From positions 186,001-250,000 of the forward strand of contig NZ_BNBI01000010.1 of NCBI RefSeq assembly GCF_014655295.1: a stretch of 64,000 bases of DNA, in the 5' to 3' direction. The position numbers were made by a program, and so were the translations under genes. The notes below the pieces were generated by a model that saw only the letters and a list, made by a program, of their open reading frames with translations, made no database searches and was not told the origin of the DNA. Source of the stretch: Streptomyces fumanus. GTDB taxonomy: Bacteria > Actinomycetota > Actinomycetes > Streptomycetales > Streptomycetaceae. Below are positions 1 through 8,609 of this stretch, one piece after another. Position 1 is the stretch's first letter; each line of letters begins with the position of its first letter.

Positions 1-1
1 G

Positions 2-673
2 CACGCGATCTACAAGACCGGCGCCAAGGAGATCGCCGCCCAGGAGGGCGTCTCCCTCACCTTCATGGCCAAGTACAACCAGCGCGAGGGCAACTCCTGC
101 CACATCCACCTCTCCCTGGCCGGTCCCGACGGCGAGAGCGCCATGGCCGGACCCGACGGCGGGATGTCCCCGCTGATGCGGCACTTCCTCGCCGGGCAAC
201 TGGCCGCGCTGCGCGACTTCTCGCTGCTGTACGCGCCGAACATCAACTCCTACAAGCGGTTCCAGCCCGGCTCCTTCGCGCCGACCGCCGTCGCCTGGGG
301 CCACGACAACCGCACCTGCGCGCTGCGCGTGGTCGGTCACGGCCCCTCCCTGCGCTTCGAGAACCGGCTCCCCGGCGGCGACGTCAACCCGTACCTGGCG
401 GTCGCCGCGATGGTGGCGGCCGGCCTGCACGGCATCGAACAGAAGCTGGAGCTGCCCGACCCCTGCCCCGGCAACGCCTACACCGCCGGCTTCCCGCACG
501 TCCCCACCACCCTCCGCGAGGCCGCCGGGCTCTGGGAGCGCAGCGCGCTGGCCGGGGCCGCCTTCGGGGACGAGGTGGTCGCCCACTACCGCACCATGGC
601 CCGGGTCGAACTCGACGCCTTCGACGCCGCCGTCACCGACTGGGAGCTGCGCCGCTCCTTCGAACGCATGTGA
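2..673 (+). CDS. glnA4: Glutamine synthetase family protein (probable gamma-glutamylethanolamide synthetase), 3' part only
   Basis: The reading frame is open from the window edge, so this is the C-terminal ~223 residues of a GS-fold ligase. Visible GS features are NINSYKRF, the substrate-binding stretch GHDNRTCALRVVG and ENRLPGGDVNPYLA. The fold joins an amine to the gamma-carboxyl of glutamate using ATP. It is followed after 7 bp by aldehyde dehydrogenase and SDR genes, which is unlike the primary glnA locus. From memory, S. coelicolor GlnA4 (SCO1613) makes gamma-glutamylethanolamide and is followed by the same two genes. The substrate assignment is therefore by synteny; an ordinary GS or a polyamine ligase (GlnA2/GlnA3 type) cannot be excluded from this fragment. 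Confidence 0.8.
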   Translation, partial: HAIYKTGAKEIAAQEGVSLTFMAKYNQREGNSCHIHLSLAGPDGESAMAGPDGGMSPLMRHFLAGQLAALRDFSLLYAPNINSYKRFQPGSFAPTAVAWGHDNRTCALRVVGHGPSLRFENRLPGGDVNPYLAVAAMVAAGLHGIEQKLELPDPCPGNAYTAGFPHVPTTLREAAGLWERSALAGAAFGDEVVAHYRTMARVELDAFDAAVTDWELRRSFERM

Positions 674-680
674 GGTCCCG

Positions 681-2054
681 TTGACCGACGCGCTGCGGGT
701 GCTCAACCCCGCCACCGAGGAGACCGTCGCCACCGTCCCGGCCGCCTCCGCCGCCGACATCGACACCGCCGTCGCCCGCGCCGTCCGCGCGCAGGCGAGC
801 TGGGCCGCCCTGGCGCCCGGCGACCGTGCCCGGCTGCTGCGCCGGTTCGCCACCGCCGTCGACGAGCACCTGGAGGAACTGGCCCTCCTGGAGGTCACCG
901 AGGCCGGGCACACCCTCGGCAACGCCCGCTGGGAGGCGGGCAACGTCCGCGACCTGCTCGACTACGCGGCCGGGGGAGTGGAGCGGCTCACCGGCCGGCA
1001 GATCCCGGTGCCCGGCGGCCTGGACGTGACGGTCCTCGAACCGCTGGGCGTGGTCGGCGTGATCGCCCCCTGGAACTTCCCCATGCCGATCGCCGCCTGG
1101 GGCACCGCCCCCGCCCTCGCCGCCGGCAACGCGGTCCTGCTCAAGCCCGCCGAGACCACCCCGCTCACCGCGCTCCGCCTCGCCGACCTCGCCCTCGACG
1201 CGGGCCTGCCCGAGCACCTCTTCCAGGTGCTGCCCGGCCACGGCCCGGTCGCCGGACGGGCCCTGGTCGACCACCCGGACGTGGCGAAGATCGTCTTCAC
1301 CGGGTCCACCGCCGTCGGCAAGGACGTCCTGGCCCGCGGCTCCGCCCGGCTCAAGCGCGTCACCCTGGAACTGGGCGGCAAGAGCCCCAACATCGTCTTC
1401 GCCGACGCCGACCTGGAAGCCGCCGCCGCGGCCGCCCCCCTGTCCTTCCTCGACAACGCCGGCCAGGACTGCTGCGCCCGCACCCGCATCCTGGTCCAGC
1501 GCACCGTCCACGACCGCTTCCTCGACCTGCTCGCCCCCGCCATCGAGGCGGTCACCGTCGGCGACCCGGCCGACGAGCGCACCGACATGGGCCCGCTGAT
1601 CTCCGCCGCCCAGCGCGACCGGGTCCGCTCCTACGTCCCCGCCGACGCGCCCGGCATCCGCGGCAAGGCCCCCGAGGGCCCCGGCTTCTGGTACCCGCCC
1701 ACCGTCCTCACCGGCGTCGACCCCCACGCGCGCGTGGCCGTCGAGGAGGTCTTCGGGCCCGTCGCCGTGGTGCTGCCCTTCGACGACGAGGCGGACGCCG
1801 TCCGGCTCGCCAACGCCACCGACTACGGCCTGTCCGGCTCCCTGTGGACCCGGGACGTGGGCCGCGCCCTGCGGGTCGCGGGCGCCGTCCGGGCCGGCAA
1901 CCTGTCCGTCAACTCCCATGCCAGCGTCCGCTACTGGACCCCGTTCGGCGGCTTCAAGCAGTCCGGGATCGGCCGCGAACTCGGCCCGGACGCGCTGACC
2001 GCCTTCACCGAGACCAAGAACGTCTTCATCAGCACGGAGGGCCCCGCTCAGTGA
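681..2054 (+). CDS. Aldehyde dehydrogenase, NAD(P)-dependent
   Basis: A 457-residue ALDH-superfamily enzyme. It shows the cofactor loop FTGSTAVGK near residue 206, the general-base motif LELGGKSP (Glu ~231), the catalytic cysteine in NAGQDCCARTR (~263) and the EEVFGPV motif. The start is a TTG 7 bp after the GS stop codon. The stop overlaps the next start (GTGA), so it is translationally coupled to the SDR gene. By context it would oxidise a gamma-glutamylated amino-aldehyde to the acid (gamma-glutamylglycine in the proposed ethanolamine route). Family assignment is firm; the substrate is inferred from neighbours. Confidence 0.93.
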   Translation: MTDALRVLNPATEETVATVPAASAADIDTAVARAVRAQASWAALAPGDRARLLRRFATAVDEHLEELALLEVTEAGHTLGNARWEAGNVRDLLDYAAGGVERLTGRQIPVPGGLDVTVLEPLGVVGVIAPWNFPMPIAAWGTAPALAAGNAVLLKPAETTPLTALRLADLALDAGLPEHLFQVLPGHGPVAGRALVDHPDVAKIVFTGSTAVGKDVLARGSARLKRVTLELGGKSPNIVFADADLEAAAAAAPLSFLDNAGQDCCARTRILVQRTVHDRFLDLLAPAIEAVTVGDPADERTDMGPLISAAQRDRVRSYVPADAPGIRGKAPEGPGFWYPPTVLTGVDPHARVAVEEVFGPVAVVLPFDDEADAVRLANATDYGLSGSLWTRDVGRALRVAGAVRAGNLSVNSHASVRYWTPFGGFKQSGIGRELGPDALTAFTETKNVFISTEGPAQ

Positions 2055-2833
2055 CTCCGGACAACATCTGCAGGCGGCTCGTCGGCCGCACCGCCGTCAT
2101 CACCGGCGCCGGCAGCGGCATCGGCCTCGCCGCCGCCCGCCGGCTCGCCGCCGAGGGCGCCCACGTGGTCTGCGGCGACATCGACCGGACCCGCGGCAAG
2201 GCCGCCGCCGAGGAGACCGGCGGCACCTTCGCCGAGGTCGACGTCACCGACCCCGACCAGGTCGAGGCGCTGTTCAAGACGGCGTACGACACCTACGGCA
2301 GTGTCGACGTGGCCTTCAACAACGCCGGTATCTCCCCGCCCGACGACGACTCGATCCTGGAGACCGGACTGGAGGCGTGGCGGCGCGTCCAGGAGGTCAA
2401 CCTCACCTCCGTCTACCTGTGCTGCAAGGCCGCCCTGCCCTACATGCGGCGCCAGGGGAAGGGCTCCATCATCAACACCGCGTCCTTCGTGGCCCGGATG
2501 GGCGCCGCCACTTCCCAGATCTCGTACACGGCCTCCAAGGGCGGGGTGCTGGCGCTCTCCCGGGAACTGGGCGTGCAGTTCGCCCGGGAGGGCATCCGCG
2601 TCAACGCCCTGTGCCCCGGCCCGGTCAACACCCCGCTGCTGCGGGAGCTGTTCGCCAAGGACCCGGAGCGCGCCGCCCGCCGGCTGGTGCACATCCCGGT
2701 CGGCCGGTTTGCCGAGGCCGACGAGATCGCCGCCGCCGTCGCCTTCCTGGCCAGCGACGACTCCTCCTTCGTCAACGCCACCGACTTCCTGGTGGACGGC
2801 GGGATCTCCGGGGCCTACGTCACACCGCTGTAG
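2051..2833 (+). CDS. Short-chain dehydrogenase/reductase
   Basis: A 260-residue classical SDR starting at a GTG that overlaps the ALDH stop. The Rossmann motif TGAGSGIG lies at residues 18-25, with NNAG near 96 and the catalytic YTASK giving Tyr159 and Lys163. CGDID after beta-2 suggests NAD preference because an acidic residue follows. In this operon it could oxidise the alcohol of gamma-glutamylethanolamide to the aldehyde, which the preceding ALDH would then take to the acid. That role is inference; the fold and catalytic residues are seen directly. Confidence 0.92.
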   Translation: MTPDNICRRLVGRTAVITGAGSGIGLAAARRLAAEGAHVVCGDIDRTRGKAAAEETGGTFAEVDVTDPDQVEALFKTAYDTYGSVDVAFNNAGISPPDDDSILETGLEAWRRVQEVNLTSVYLCCKAALPYMRRQGKGSIINTASFVARMGAATSQISYTASKGGVLALSRELGVQFAREGIRVNALCPGPVNTPLLRELFAKDPERAARRLVHIPVGRFAEADEIAAAVAFLASDDSSFVNATDFLVDGGISGAYVTPL

Positions 2834-2853
2834 CCGGGCCCTACAGTGCCCGC

Positions 2854-3696
2854 ATGAGCATGACGCCCCCGCCCGGCTGGTATCCCGACCCGTCGGCGCC
2901 GTACCAGGAACGCTGGTGGGACGGCACGGCCTGGACCGAGCACGCGCGGGCCGCCCCGCTGCCCGCCGTGCCGCCGGGCGGCGGGCGGGGCCGGGCCATC
3001 GCCCTCACGGCCGCCGCGGCGGTCCTCGTCACCGCCATCGTGACCGGCGCGCTGGTGCTGGGCGAGGACGGCGCCGGCCCCGCGGCCCGGCCCCCGGCCC
3101 CCGGGGTGCCCGCCCCGGTCACGTCGTCGCCGTCGCCGGACCCGTCCGCCGCCGGCCCCGCCGTGGTCGAGGACCAGCTCAACGGCATCACCTTCCCGCT
3201 GCTCGACAACTGGGTCCGGCCGCGGAACGTCGCCGAGGACGACGTCATGATGACCACCGAGGGCACCTACGAGTGCCCCGGCGACGGCGGCGTCTGTCGG
3301 CACGGCCTCGTCATCTCCCGCACGGTGACCGCCACCGCCGAGCGGTCCCCCAAGACCCTCGCCGAACGGGACATCGAGGACGCGGCCGGCGACGCCTACG
3401 ACCGCGACCCGGTCGGCGCCCGGCCCTTCGGCGGCATCGAGTCCCACCGGGTGGTCGGCTCCGGGGCGGTCGCGGTGGCCGGCCGCGCCGGGTACTACGT
3501 CCGCTGGCGGGTGACGACCGCCGAGGGGCCCGGCGGCTACGTGCAGTCGCTGGTCTTCCCGTCCGCCGTCGGCACCGGGTCCCCGGTCGTGGTCCGCTAC
3601 GTCTTCGACGCCGGGGCGGACGGCCCGCCGCTCGCCGACATGGACCGCATCACCGAGGGCATCCGCCCGACCGGCGGCGGGACGGCCGACCCGTAA
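2854..3696 (+). CDS. DUF2510 domain membrane-anchored protein
   Basis: 280 residues. The N-terminus has the tryptophan-rich DUF2510 motif (PPGWYPDPS...RWWDGTAWTEH, residues 4-29), then a Pro-rich linker and one transmembrane segment around 49-70. A Ser/Pro/Ala linker leads to an extracytoplasmic domain of ~180 residues with two cysteines (YECPGDGGVC). DUF2510 modules are common at the N-terminus of actinobacterial membrane proteins; no enzymatic motif is visible. It begins 20 bp after the SDR stop with a TACAGT hexamer just upstream, so it may have its own near-leaderless promoter. Confidence 0.85.
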   Translation: MSMTPPPGWYPDPSAPYQERWWDGTAWTEHARAAPLPAVPPGGGRGRAIALTAAAAVLVTAIVTGALVLGEDGAGPAARPPAPGVPAPVTSSPSPDPSAAGPAVVEDQLNGITFPLLDNWVRPRNVAEDDVMMTTEGTYECPGDGGVCRHGLVISRTVTATAERSPKTLAERDIEDAAGDAYDRDPVGARPFGGIESHRVVGSGAVAVAGRAGYYVRWRVTTAEGPGGYVQSLVFPSAVGTGSPVVVRYVFDAGADGPPLADMDRITEGIRPTGGGTADP

Positions 3697-3734
3697 CGGA
3701 ACGTCCTTTCCGGGAGGTCCCTTTCAGAGACGCC

Positions 3735-4937
3735 CTAGAGGAAGGTGCGCCCCTCGCCCCGGTACGTCGGCACCGTCGCCGTCACCCGGTCCCCCGCCAC
3801 CAGGTGCAGCGCGTCGAACCGCTCGCACAGCTCCCCGGCCTTGGCGTGCCGGAACCACACCTTGTCGCCGATCAGCAGATCGTCGGCGGGCGGCCCGAGC
3901 AGTGGCGTCTGCACCTCGCCGGCGCCCTCCTGGGGGTCGTACCGCAGCCCCTCGGGCAGATACGGCACCGGCAGCCGGTCCGGGCCGGCCGCGCCGGAGG
4001 CCGGGTAGCCGCCGCCGAGCACCGTCACCACCCCGACCCCGGGGCGCCGGACCACGGGCTGGGCGAACAGGGCCGCCGGACGGCCCCGGAACGACGTGTA
4101 GTTGTCGAACAGCCTCGGCACGTACAGCCCCGACCCGGCGGCTATCTCCGTGACCGCGTCCTCGGCGGCGGTGTGCTGCACGCTGCCCGTGCCGCCGCCG
4201 TTGACGAACTCCAGGTCCGGCACGACCGCGCGGACCGCCCGCACCACCGCCGCCCGCCGCTCGGCCAGCTCCCGCCTCGCGGCGGCCTGCATCAGCCGCA
4301 CCGCCCGCGAGCGCAGCGGACGCCCCGCCACCGCGTCCCCGACCCCGGCCACATGACCCTCGTACGCCATGATCCCGACCACCCGGAACCCGGGCCGCCG
4401 GGCCACCGCGCGGGCCAGCTCGGCGACCTCGGCGGGGGAGTGCAGCGGCGAGCGCCGGGCACCGACCCGGACCCGCCCGCCCAGCAGCCGCAGGGAGGTG
4501 TCCAGTTCCAGGCAGACCCGGACCACCTCACGGCCGCCGTCCCGCGCCGCGTCGATGAACCCCAACTGCGCCACGTCGTCGACCATGACGGTCACCGCGG
4601 CGGCGAGCTTGGGGTCGGCGGTCAGCTCCGCGTACCCGGCGCGGTCCGCCGACGGATAGGCCAGCAGCACGTCCTCGACACCGGACCGGGCCAGCCACAG
4701 CGACTCGGCCAGCGTGAACGACATGACGCCCGCGAACCCGTCCCGGGCCAGGACGCGTTCGAGCAGCGCCCGGCAGCGTACGGACTTGGTGGCGACCCGC
4801 ACCGGCTTGCCGCCCGCCCGGCGCACCAGGTCCTCGGCGTTGGCGTCGAAGGCGTCCAGGTCCACGATCGCGACGGGGGCGTCCAGATGGGCGGTGGCCC
4901 GGTCGTAACGGGCCCGGTCGGCGGAGCGCGCAGTCAT
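3735..4937 (-). CDS. Alanine racemase-fold PLP enzyme (D-threonine aldolase / amino acid deaminase-like)
   Basis: 400 residues, opposite strand to its neighbours. The N-terminal PLP-barrel signature is clear: PVAIVDLDAFDANAEDL followed by RVATKSVRC, with the likely Schiff-base lysine in VATKS. A C-terminal beta-domain carries HLVAGDRVTATVPTYRGEG and LLIGDKVWFRHAKAGELCERF, resembling the D-serine/D-threonine aldolase-type metal site. The start (MTARSADRARYDRATAHL) was chosen because the open frame extends 64 further residues of atypical composition. Likely acts on a D-amino or hydroxy-amino acid; the substrate is unknown. It is oriented away from the gene at 5100. Confidence 0.82.
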   Translation of the reverse strand: MTARSADRARYDRATAHLDAPVAIVDLDAFDANAEDLVRRAGGKPVRVATKSVRCRALLERVLARDGFAGVMSFTLAESLWLARSGVEDVLLAYPSADRAGYAELTADPKLAAAVTVMVDDVAQLGFIDAARDGGREVVRVCLELDTSLRLLGGRVRVGARRSPLHSPAEVAELARAVARRPGFRVVGIMAYEGHVAGVGDAVAGRPLRSRAVRLMQAAARRELAERRAAVVRAVRAVVPDLEFVNGGGTGSVQHTAAEDAVTEIAAGSGLYVPRLFDNYTSFRGRPAALFAQPVVRRPGVGVVTVLGGGYPASGAAGPDRLPVPYLPEGLRYDPQEGAGEVQTPLLGPPADDLLIGDKVWFRHAKAGELCERFDALHLVAGDRVTATVPTYRGEGRTFL

Positions 4938-5099
4938 GGACGCAGCCTGCCAGACCTGATTACCGCAGGGTAGGGGGATGTTCCGGGCCAATGCCCCGGG
5001 CCCGCCGACGGGTTCCCCCTCCCACCGGGTCACGCCGTAGAGTGACGGGCACGGCCCAGGGCCAGCGGACGGCCCGGGCATGGACGGAACGGGGGGCGC

Positions 5100-6314
5100 A
5101 TGAGCACGGAAGCGCGACGCGCCTCCCACTCCCCGCCCCCGCCCACGGCCCCTCCACCACGCCCGTCCGCGCCGCCCCGCCCCACGGAACCCCCACCCGC
5201 CCCTGTGACACCGCCCCGCACCTCACCGCCCCGGCCCCCGGCCGCGCCCGCCGCCCGCCCGGCCGGCCAGGCACCCCCGCCGCCCGCGTCCGCCCGCTTC
5301 CCGGACACACCCCCGCCCGTGCCGCCCCGGACGGCCGGGGAACCCGGCACCGAGCGCCCGCCCCTCGCCGGGGAGCCGGAACCGGAACACCAGCCGAAGC
5401 CGCGGCCGCAGACCGCGCCGGACCGCGACGCGGCGCCGTCCGGCCGCCGGAGCGACGGGCCCGACCCCGCACCGTCCTGGGCCGCGCCCGCGCGCCCGTA
5501 CGTGTCGCTCGGGGAGCCCGAGGGCTACGACGGCCTGGCCCGCCCCCGGCGGCTCGGCCGGCGGCTGCGGGCCCGGACGGTTGCCGCCGCCGTCTGCCTG
5601 GTGCTCGGCCTCGGCCTGGTCACCGGCGCCGTCACCGGGAGCTGGCTGGCCGGGGACGCGGGGGCCGGCGGCGCCCGGAACGCCTTCGCCGCCGCCGGGG
5701 AGCTGTGGCACAGCGCGCCCGTCGACCAGCTCTTCCCGCCCACCGTCGAGGGCGTCGGCGCCGGACCCGGCGGCGCCGACCGCACCTGGACCCGTATCGC
5801 GGTCGCCCCGGACGCCTCCTGCGCCGGCGCCTTCGACCCCCTGCTGCGCAAGACCCTCGCCCCGGTCGGCTGCGCCCGCCTGCTGCGCGCCACCTACACG
5901 GACGCCACACGCAGTCACGTCACCACCGTCGGCCTGCTGTTCACCGAGGCCGACGCGCCCGCCATGGCCGACCTGGCCGCCCGGTTCGAGCGCGAGCACC
6001 TCGGCAGCCGCACCGACCTGATGCCGCTGCCCTACGCCGCCGAGGGCACCGTCGCCGCCGGGTTCGGCGCCCGCCAGCGCGCCGCCTGGACCGTCTCCGT
6101 CCTCACCGACGCCCCCGTCGTGGTCTACGCCGTCTCCGGCTGGGCCGACGCCCGCACCGTCGCCGAGCCGCAGCCCGCCGAGGCGGCCATGGCCCCCGGC
6201 GCCGCCTCGGCCGTCGCCCAGGCCGGCCTCGGCCACGAGGCCCAGGGCCTCGCCGACCGCGTCGAACGCGCCCTGCGCGCCCACGCCCGCCCGGCCACGG
6301 AGCAGCCCTCGTGA
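5100..6314 (+). CDS. Proline-rich single-pass membrane protein, coupled to mycosin-like protease
   Basis: 404 residues. The first ~140 are an almost pure Pro/Ala/Arg disordered segment, followed by YVSLGEPEGYDGLARPRRLGRRL and a transmembrane helix around 160-182 (AAAVCLVLGLGLVTGAVTG). An extracytoplasmic domain of ~220 residues then carries two cysteines (SCAGAF, GCARLL). Its stop overlaps the GTG start of the subtilase gene, so the two are co-translated and probably act together at the membrane. I do not recognise the family of the outer domain. A proline-rich cytoplasmic head and an outer domain beside a mycosin are reminiscent of type VII secretion components, but no other ESX gene is present. 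Confidence 0.85.
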   Translation: MSTEARRASHSPPPPTAPPPRPSAPPRPTEPPPAPVTPPRTSPPRPPAAPAARPAGQAPPPPASARFPDTPPPVPPRTAGEPGTERPPLAGEPEPEHQPKPRPQTAPDRDAAPSGRRSDGPDPAPSWAAPARPYVSLGEPEGYDGLARPRRLGRRLRARTVAAAVCLVLGLGLVTGAVTGSWLAGDAGAGGARNAFAAAGELWHSAPVDQLFPPTVEGVGAGPGGADRTWTRIAVAPDASCAGAFDPLLRKTLAPVGCARLLRATYTDATRSHVTTVGLLFTEADAPAMADLAARFEREHLGSRTDLMPLPYAAEGTVAAGFGARQRAAWTVSVLTDAPVVVYAVSGWADARTVAEPQPAEAAMAPGAASAVAQAGLGHEAQGLADRVERALRAHARPATEQPS

Positions 6315-7486
6315 CCGCCGTACCGTCCCGCCGCGCCGCCCTCGGCCTGCTGCTCGCCGCCTGTCTGACCCTGGTCCCGGCCACCGCCGCGCACGCCGAC
6401 GGCATCCGCGCCCGGCAGTGGGGCCTGGACGCCCTGCACACCGCGCAGGCGTGGCGCACCACCAAGGGCGCCGGCGTCACCGTCGCCGTCCTGGACACCG
6501 GCGTCGACGCCGACCACCCCGACCTCATCGGCAACGTCCTCCCCGGCAAGGACCTGGTCGGCTTCGGCGCCGCCCGGGGCGACCGCTCCTGGGCCCGGCA
6601 CGGCACCGCCATGGCCGGGATCATCGCCGGGCACGGACACGGCACGGCGGGCACCGAGGGCGTCATGGGCATCGCCCCCGAGGCGAAGATCCTCCCCGTC
6701 CGCGTCATCCTGGAGGACGGCGACCCCTCCCGCGCCCGCGCCCGCGAGACCCGGGGCAACGCGCTGGCCGAGGGCATCCGCTGGGCCGCCGACCACGGCG
6801 CCGACGTCATCAACCTCTCCCTCGGCGACGACTCCGCCTCCGCCCACCCCGAGGCCGCCGAGGACGAGGCCATCCAGTACGCCCTGGAGAAGAACGTCGT
6901 CGTCGTCGCCTCGGCCGGCAACGGCGGCGAGAAGGGCGACCACGTCTCCTACCCGGCCGCCTACCCGGGCGTCGTCGCCGCGACCGCCGTCGACCGCTAC
7001 GGCACCCGCGCCTCCTTCTCCACCCGCCGCTGGTACGCCACGGTCAGCGCCCCCGGCGTCGACGTGATCATCGCCGACCCGGACCGCAAGTACTACGAGG
7101 GCTGGGGCACCAGCGCCGCCGCCGCGTTCGTCTCCGCCGCCGTCGCCCTGGTCCGGGCCGCCCATCCCGGCCTCATCCCCGCGCAGATCAAGAACCTCCT
7201 GGAGGACACCGCCCGCAACGCCCCGGCCGACGGACGCGACGACTCCCGGGGCTTCGGCTTCATCGACCCCGCCGCCGCGATCGAGGCGGCCGGCAAGCTG
7301 CGGCCCGAGCACCGCAAGGCGGCGGCCCACGGCGGCGAGTACTTCGGCCCCGGCCCGGACACCACCGCCGCCGCCGAGGACGCGTCCGCCTGGCCGGCCC
7401 CGCTCGCGGGCGGCGCCGGCGGCGTCCTGCTCATCGCCTCGGTGCTGCTGCGGCGCGGCCGCCGCACCCGCTACGACGAGGACTGA
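6311..7486 (+). CDS. Type VII secretion-associated (mycosin-like) S8 serine protease
   Basis: 391 residues with all subtilase catalytic residues: Asp62 (VLDTGVDADHPD), His97 (RHGTAMAG) and Ser268 (GTSAAAAF). A signal peptide covers ~1-29 (ending TAAHAD). One transmembrane helix sits near the C-terminus (GGAGGVLLIASVLL), followed by a basic tail. This layout of exported protease domain plus C-terminal anchor is that of mycosins (MycP). The GTG start overlaps the previous stop. The 3' end overlaps the convergent gene by 16 bp. No EccB/C/D/E or WXG100 genes are nearby, so the target is unknown. Confidence 0.9.
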   Translation: MTAVPSRRAALGLLLAACLTLVPATAAHADGIRARQWGLDALHTAQAWRTTKGAGVTVAVLDTGVDADHPDLIGNVLPGKDLVGFGAARGDRSWARHGTAMAGIIAGHGHGTAGTEGVMGIAPEAKILPVRVILEDGDPSRARARETRGNALAEGIRWAADHGADVINLSLGDDSASAHPEAAEDEAIQYALEKNVVVVASAGNGGEKGDHVSYPAAYPGVVAATAVDRYGTRASFSTRRWYATVSAPGVDVIIADPDRKYYEGWGTSAAAAFVSAAVALVRAAHPGLIPAQIKNLLEDTARNAPADGRDDSRGFGFIDPAAAIEAAGKLRPEHRKAAAHGGEYFGPGPDTTAAAEDASAWPAPLAGGAGGVLLIASVLLRRGRRTRYDED

Positions 7487-8460
7487 GCCCCGGCGGCCGC
7501 GGCACCGGTCTCCCCGGACTCCCCGCACACCGACACCGCCGCCTTCGCCATCGCCTCGACCAGCGAGATGCCCGCCGTCTGCGTGGCGTTGCCCTGGGAC
7601 AGCGCGGCCACCAGGTAGGCGTGGCCGCCGGACACCACCCGCCCGATGCTGTTGATCACCCACAGCCCGGTCGTGCTCCGCGGTAGCCACCCGTTCTTCA
7701 GCGCGGACGACGACCCCGCCGCCGACACCCCCCAGTCCTGACCGGCCGCTATCCGCCCCATCAGCCCCTGGACGTACGCCCGCGAGGCCGTGCTCAGCTC
7801 CGAGCCCTCCGCCTCGAACACCTGGCGCAGCAGGGCGATCTGGTCGGCGGCGGTGGTCCGGGTCAGCCCCCACAGCTCCCCGTCCCCGCCCTCGGTCTCC
7901 GTCAGCCCGAACCGCTCGTTGGCGGCGTCGAGCCCCTCCGCCCGCCCGATCACCCGCCACAGGGCCGTCGTCGAGGCGTTGTCACTGTTCTGGATCATCG
8001 CGGTGGCGTACGTCCGCTCCGTCGCCGTCAGTCTCCGCCCCGCCTCCTGTGCCTGGAGCAGCAGCGTCGCCAGGATGTCGACCTTCACGATGCTCGCCGT
8101 GGCGAACGCCCCGTCGCCGTACGCCGCCTTCTGCCCGGTCTCCGTGTCCAGTACCGAGACCGCCACCTCGGTGTCGTCCGTCCTGGGCACCGCCGCCACG
8201 GCCTTCGCCAGCAGCGCGTCCCGGTCGACGGACGGTTCCGCCGAAGGTTCCACCGATGCCTCCCCGTCCGCGGGCGCCGACGACGACGGCGCCGAGGCCG
8301 TCGCCGGTGACGTGGCCGACGCGGAGGCCGGCGCGCTCGACGGCGACGACGCGGTGGACGTGCTCGCGTGCGCGTTCAGGTACACCGTCCCCGCCGCCCC
8401 ACCGAGAACAGTGGCACAGGCCAGGGTCAGGAACGTCAGCCGTAATCTGGAGGACCCCAT
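7471..8460 (-). CDS. Secreted serine hydrolase, class A beta-lactamase fold
   Basis: 329 residues with a signal peptide (~1-32) and a long Ser/Ala/Pro linker to residue ~78. The penicillin-recognising triads are present as SIVK (Ser123, Lys126), SDN (159-161) and KNG (255-257). KNG replaces the usual KTG, and I see no clear Omega-loop Glu-x-x-x-Asn, so true beta-lactamase activity is doubtful. A DD-peptidase-like or lipoprotein-type hydrolase of unknown substrate is as likely. It ends inside the 3' end of the mycosin gene (16-bp antisense overlap) and diverges from the SseB gene at 8610. Confidence 0.85.
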   Translation of the reverse strand: MGSSRLRLTFLTLACATVLGGAAGTVYLNAHASTSTASSPSSAPASASATSPATASAPSSSAPADGEASVEPSAEPSVDRDALLAKAVAAVPRTDDTEVAVSVLDTETGQKAAYGDGAFATASIVKVDILATLLLQAQEAGRRLTATERTYATAMIQNSDNASTTALWRVIGRAEGLDAANERFGLTETEGGDGELWGLTRTTAADQIALLRQVFEAEGSELSTASRAYVQGLMGRIAAGQDWGVSAAGSSSALKNGWLPRSTTGLWVINSIGRVVSGGHAYLVAALSQGNATQTAGISLVEAMAKAAVSVCGESGETGAAAAGAQSSS

Positions 8461-8609
8461 GCCGCGATGTTTGGGGCGGCGGCTGAACCGTGTGTGGGAC
8501 GGGGATGAAAATCCGATGAGTTTCCCTGAGGAACTCCTGAGAAACGGTCACACCGAGGTTTCAGGGCCCGCACAAGCCCAGCGGCAACCCCCCGATAGGG
8601 TCGGGGACC

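Noticed and set aside
8461..8609. Inverted repeat TTTCCCTGAGG...CCTGAGAAAC between the serine hydrolase and SseB genes
   Set aside because: Only part of the arms matches when aligned properly, so it is not reported as an operator.
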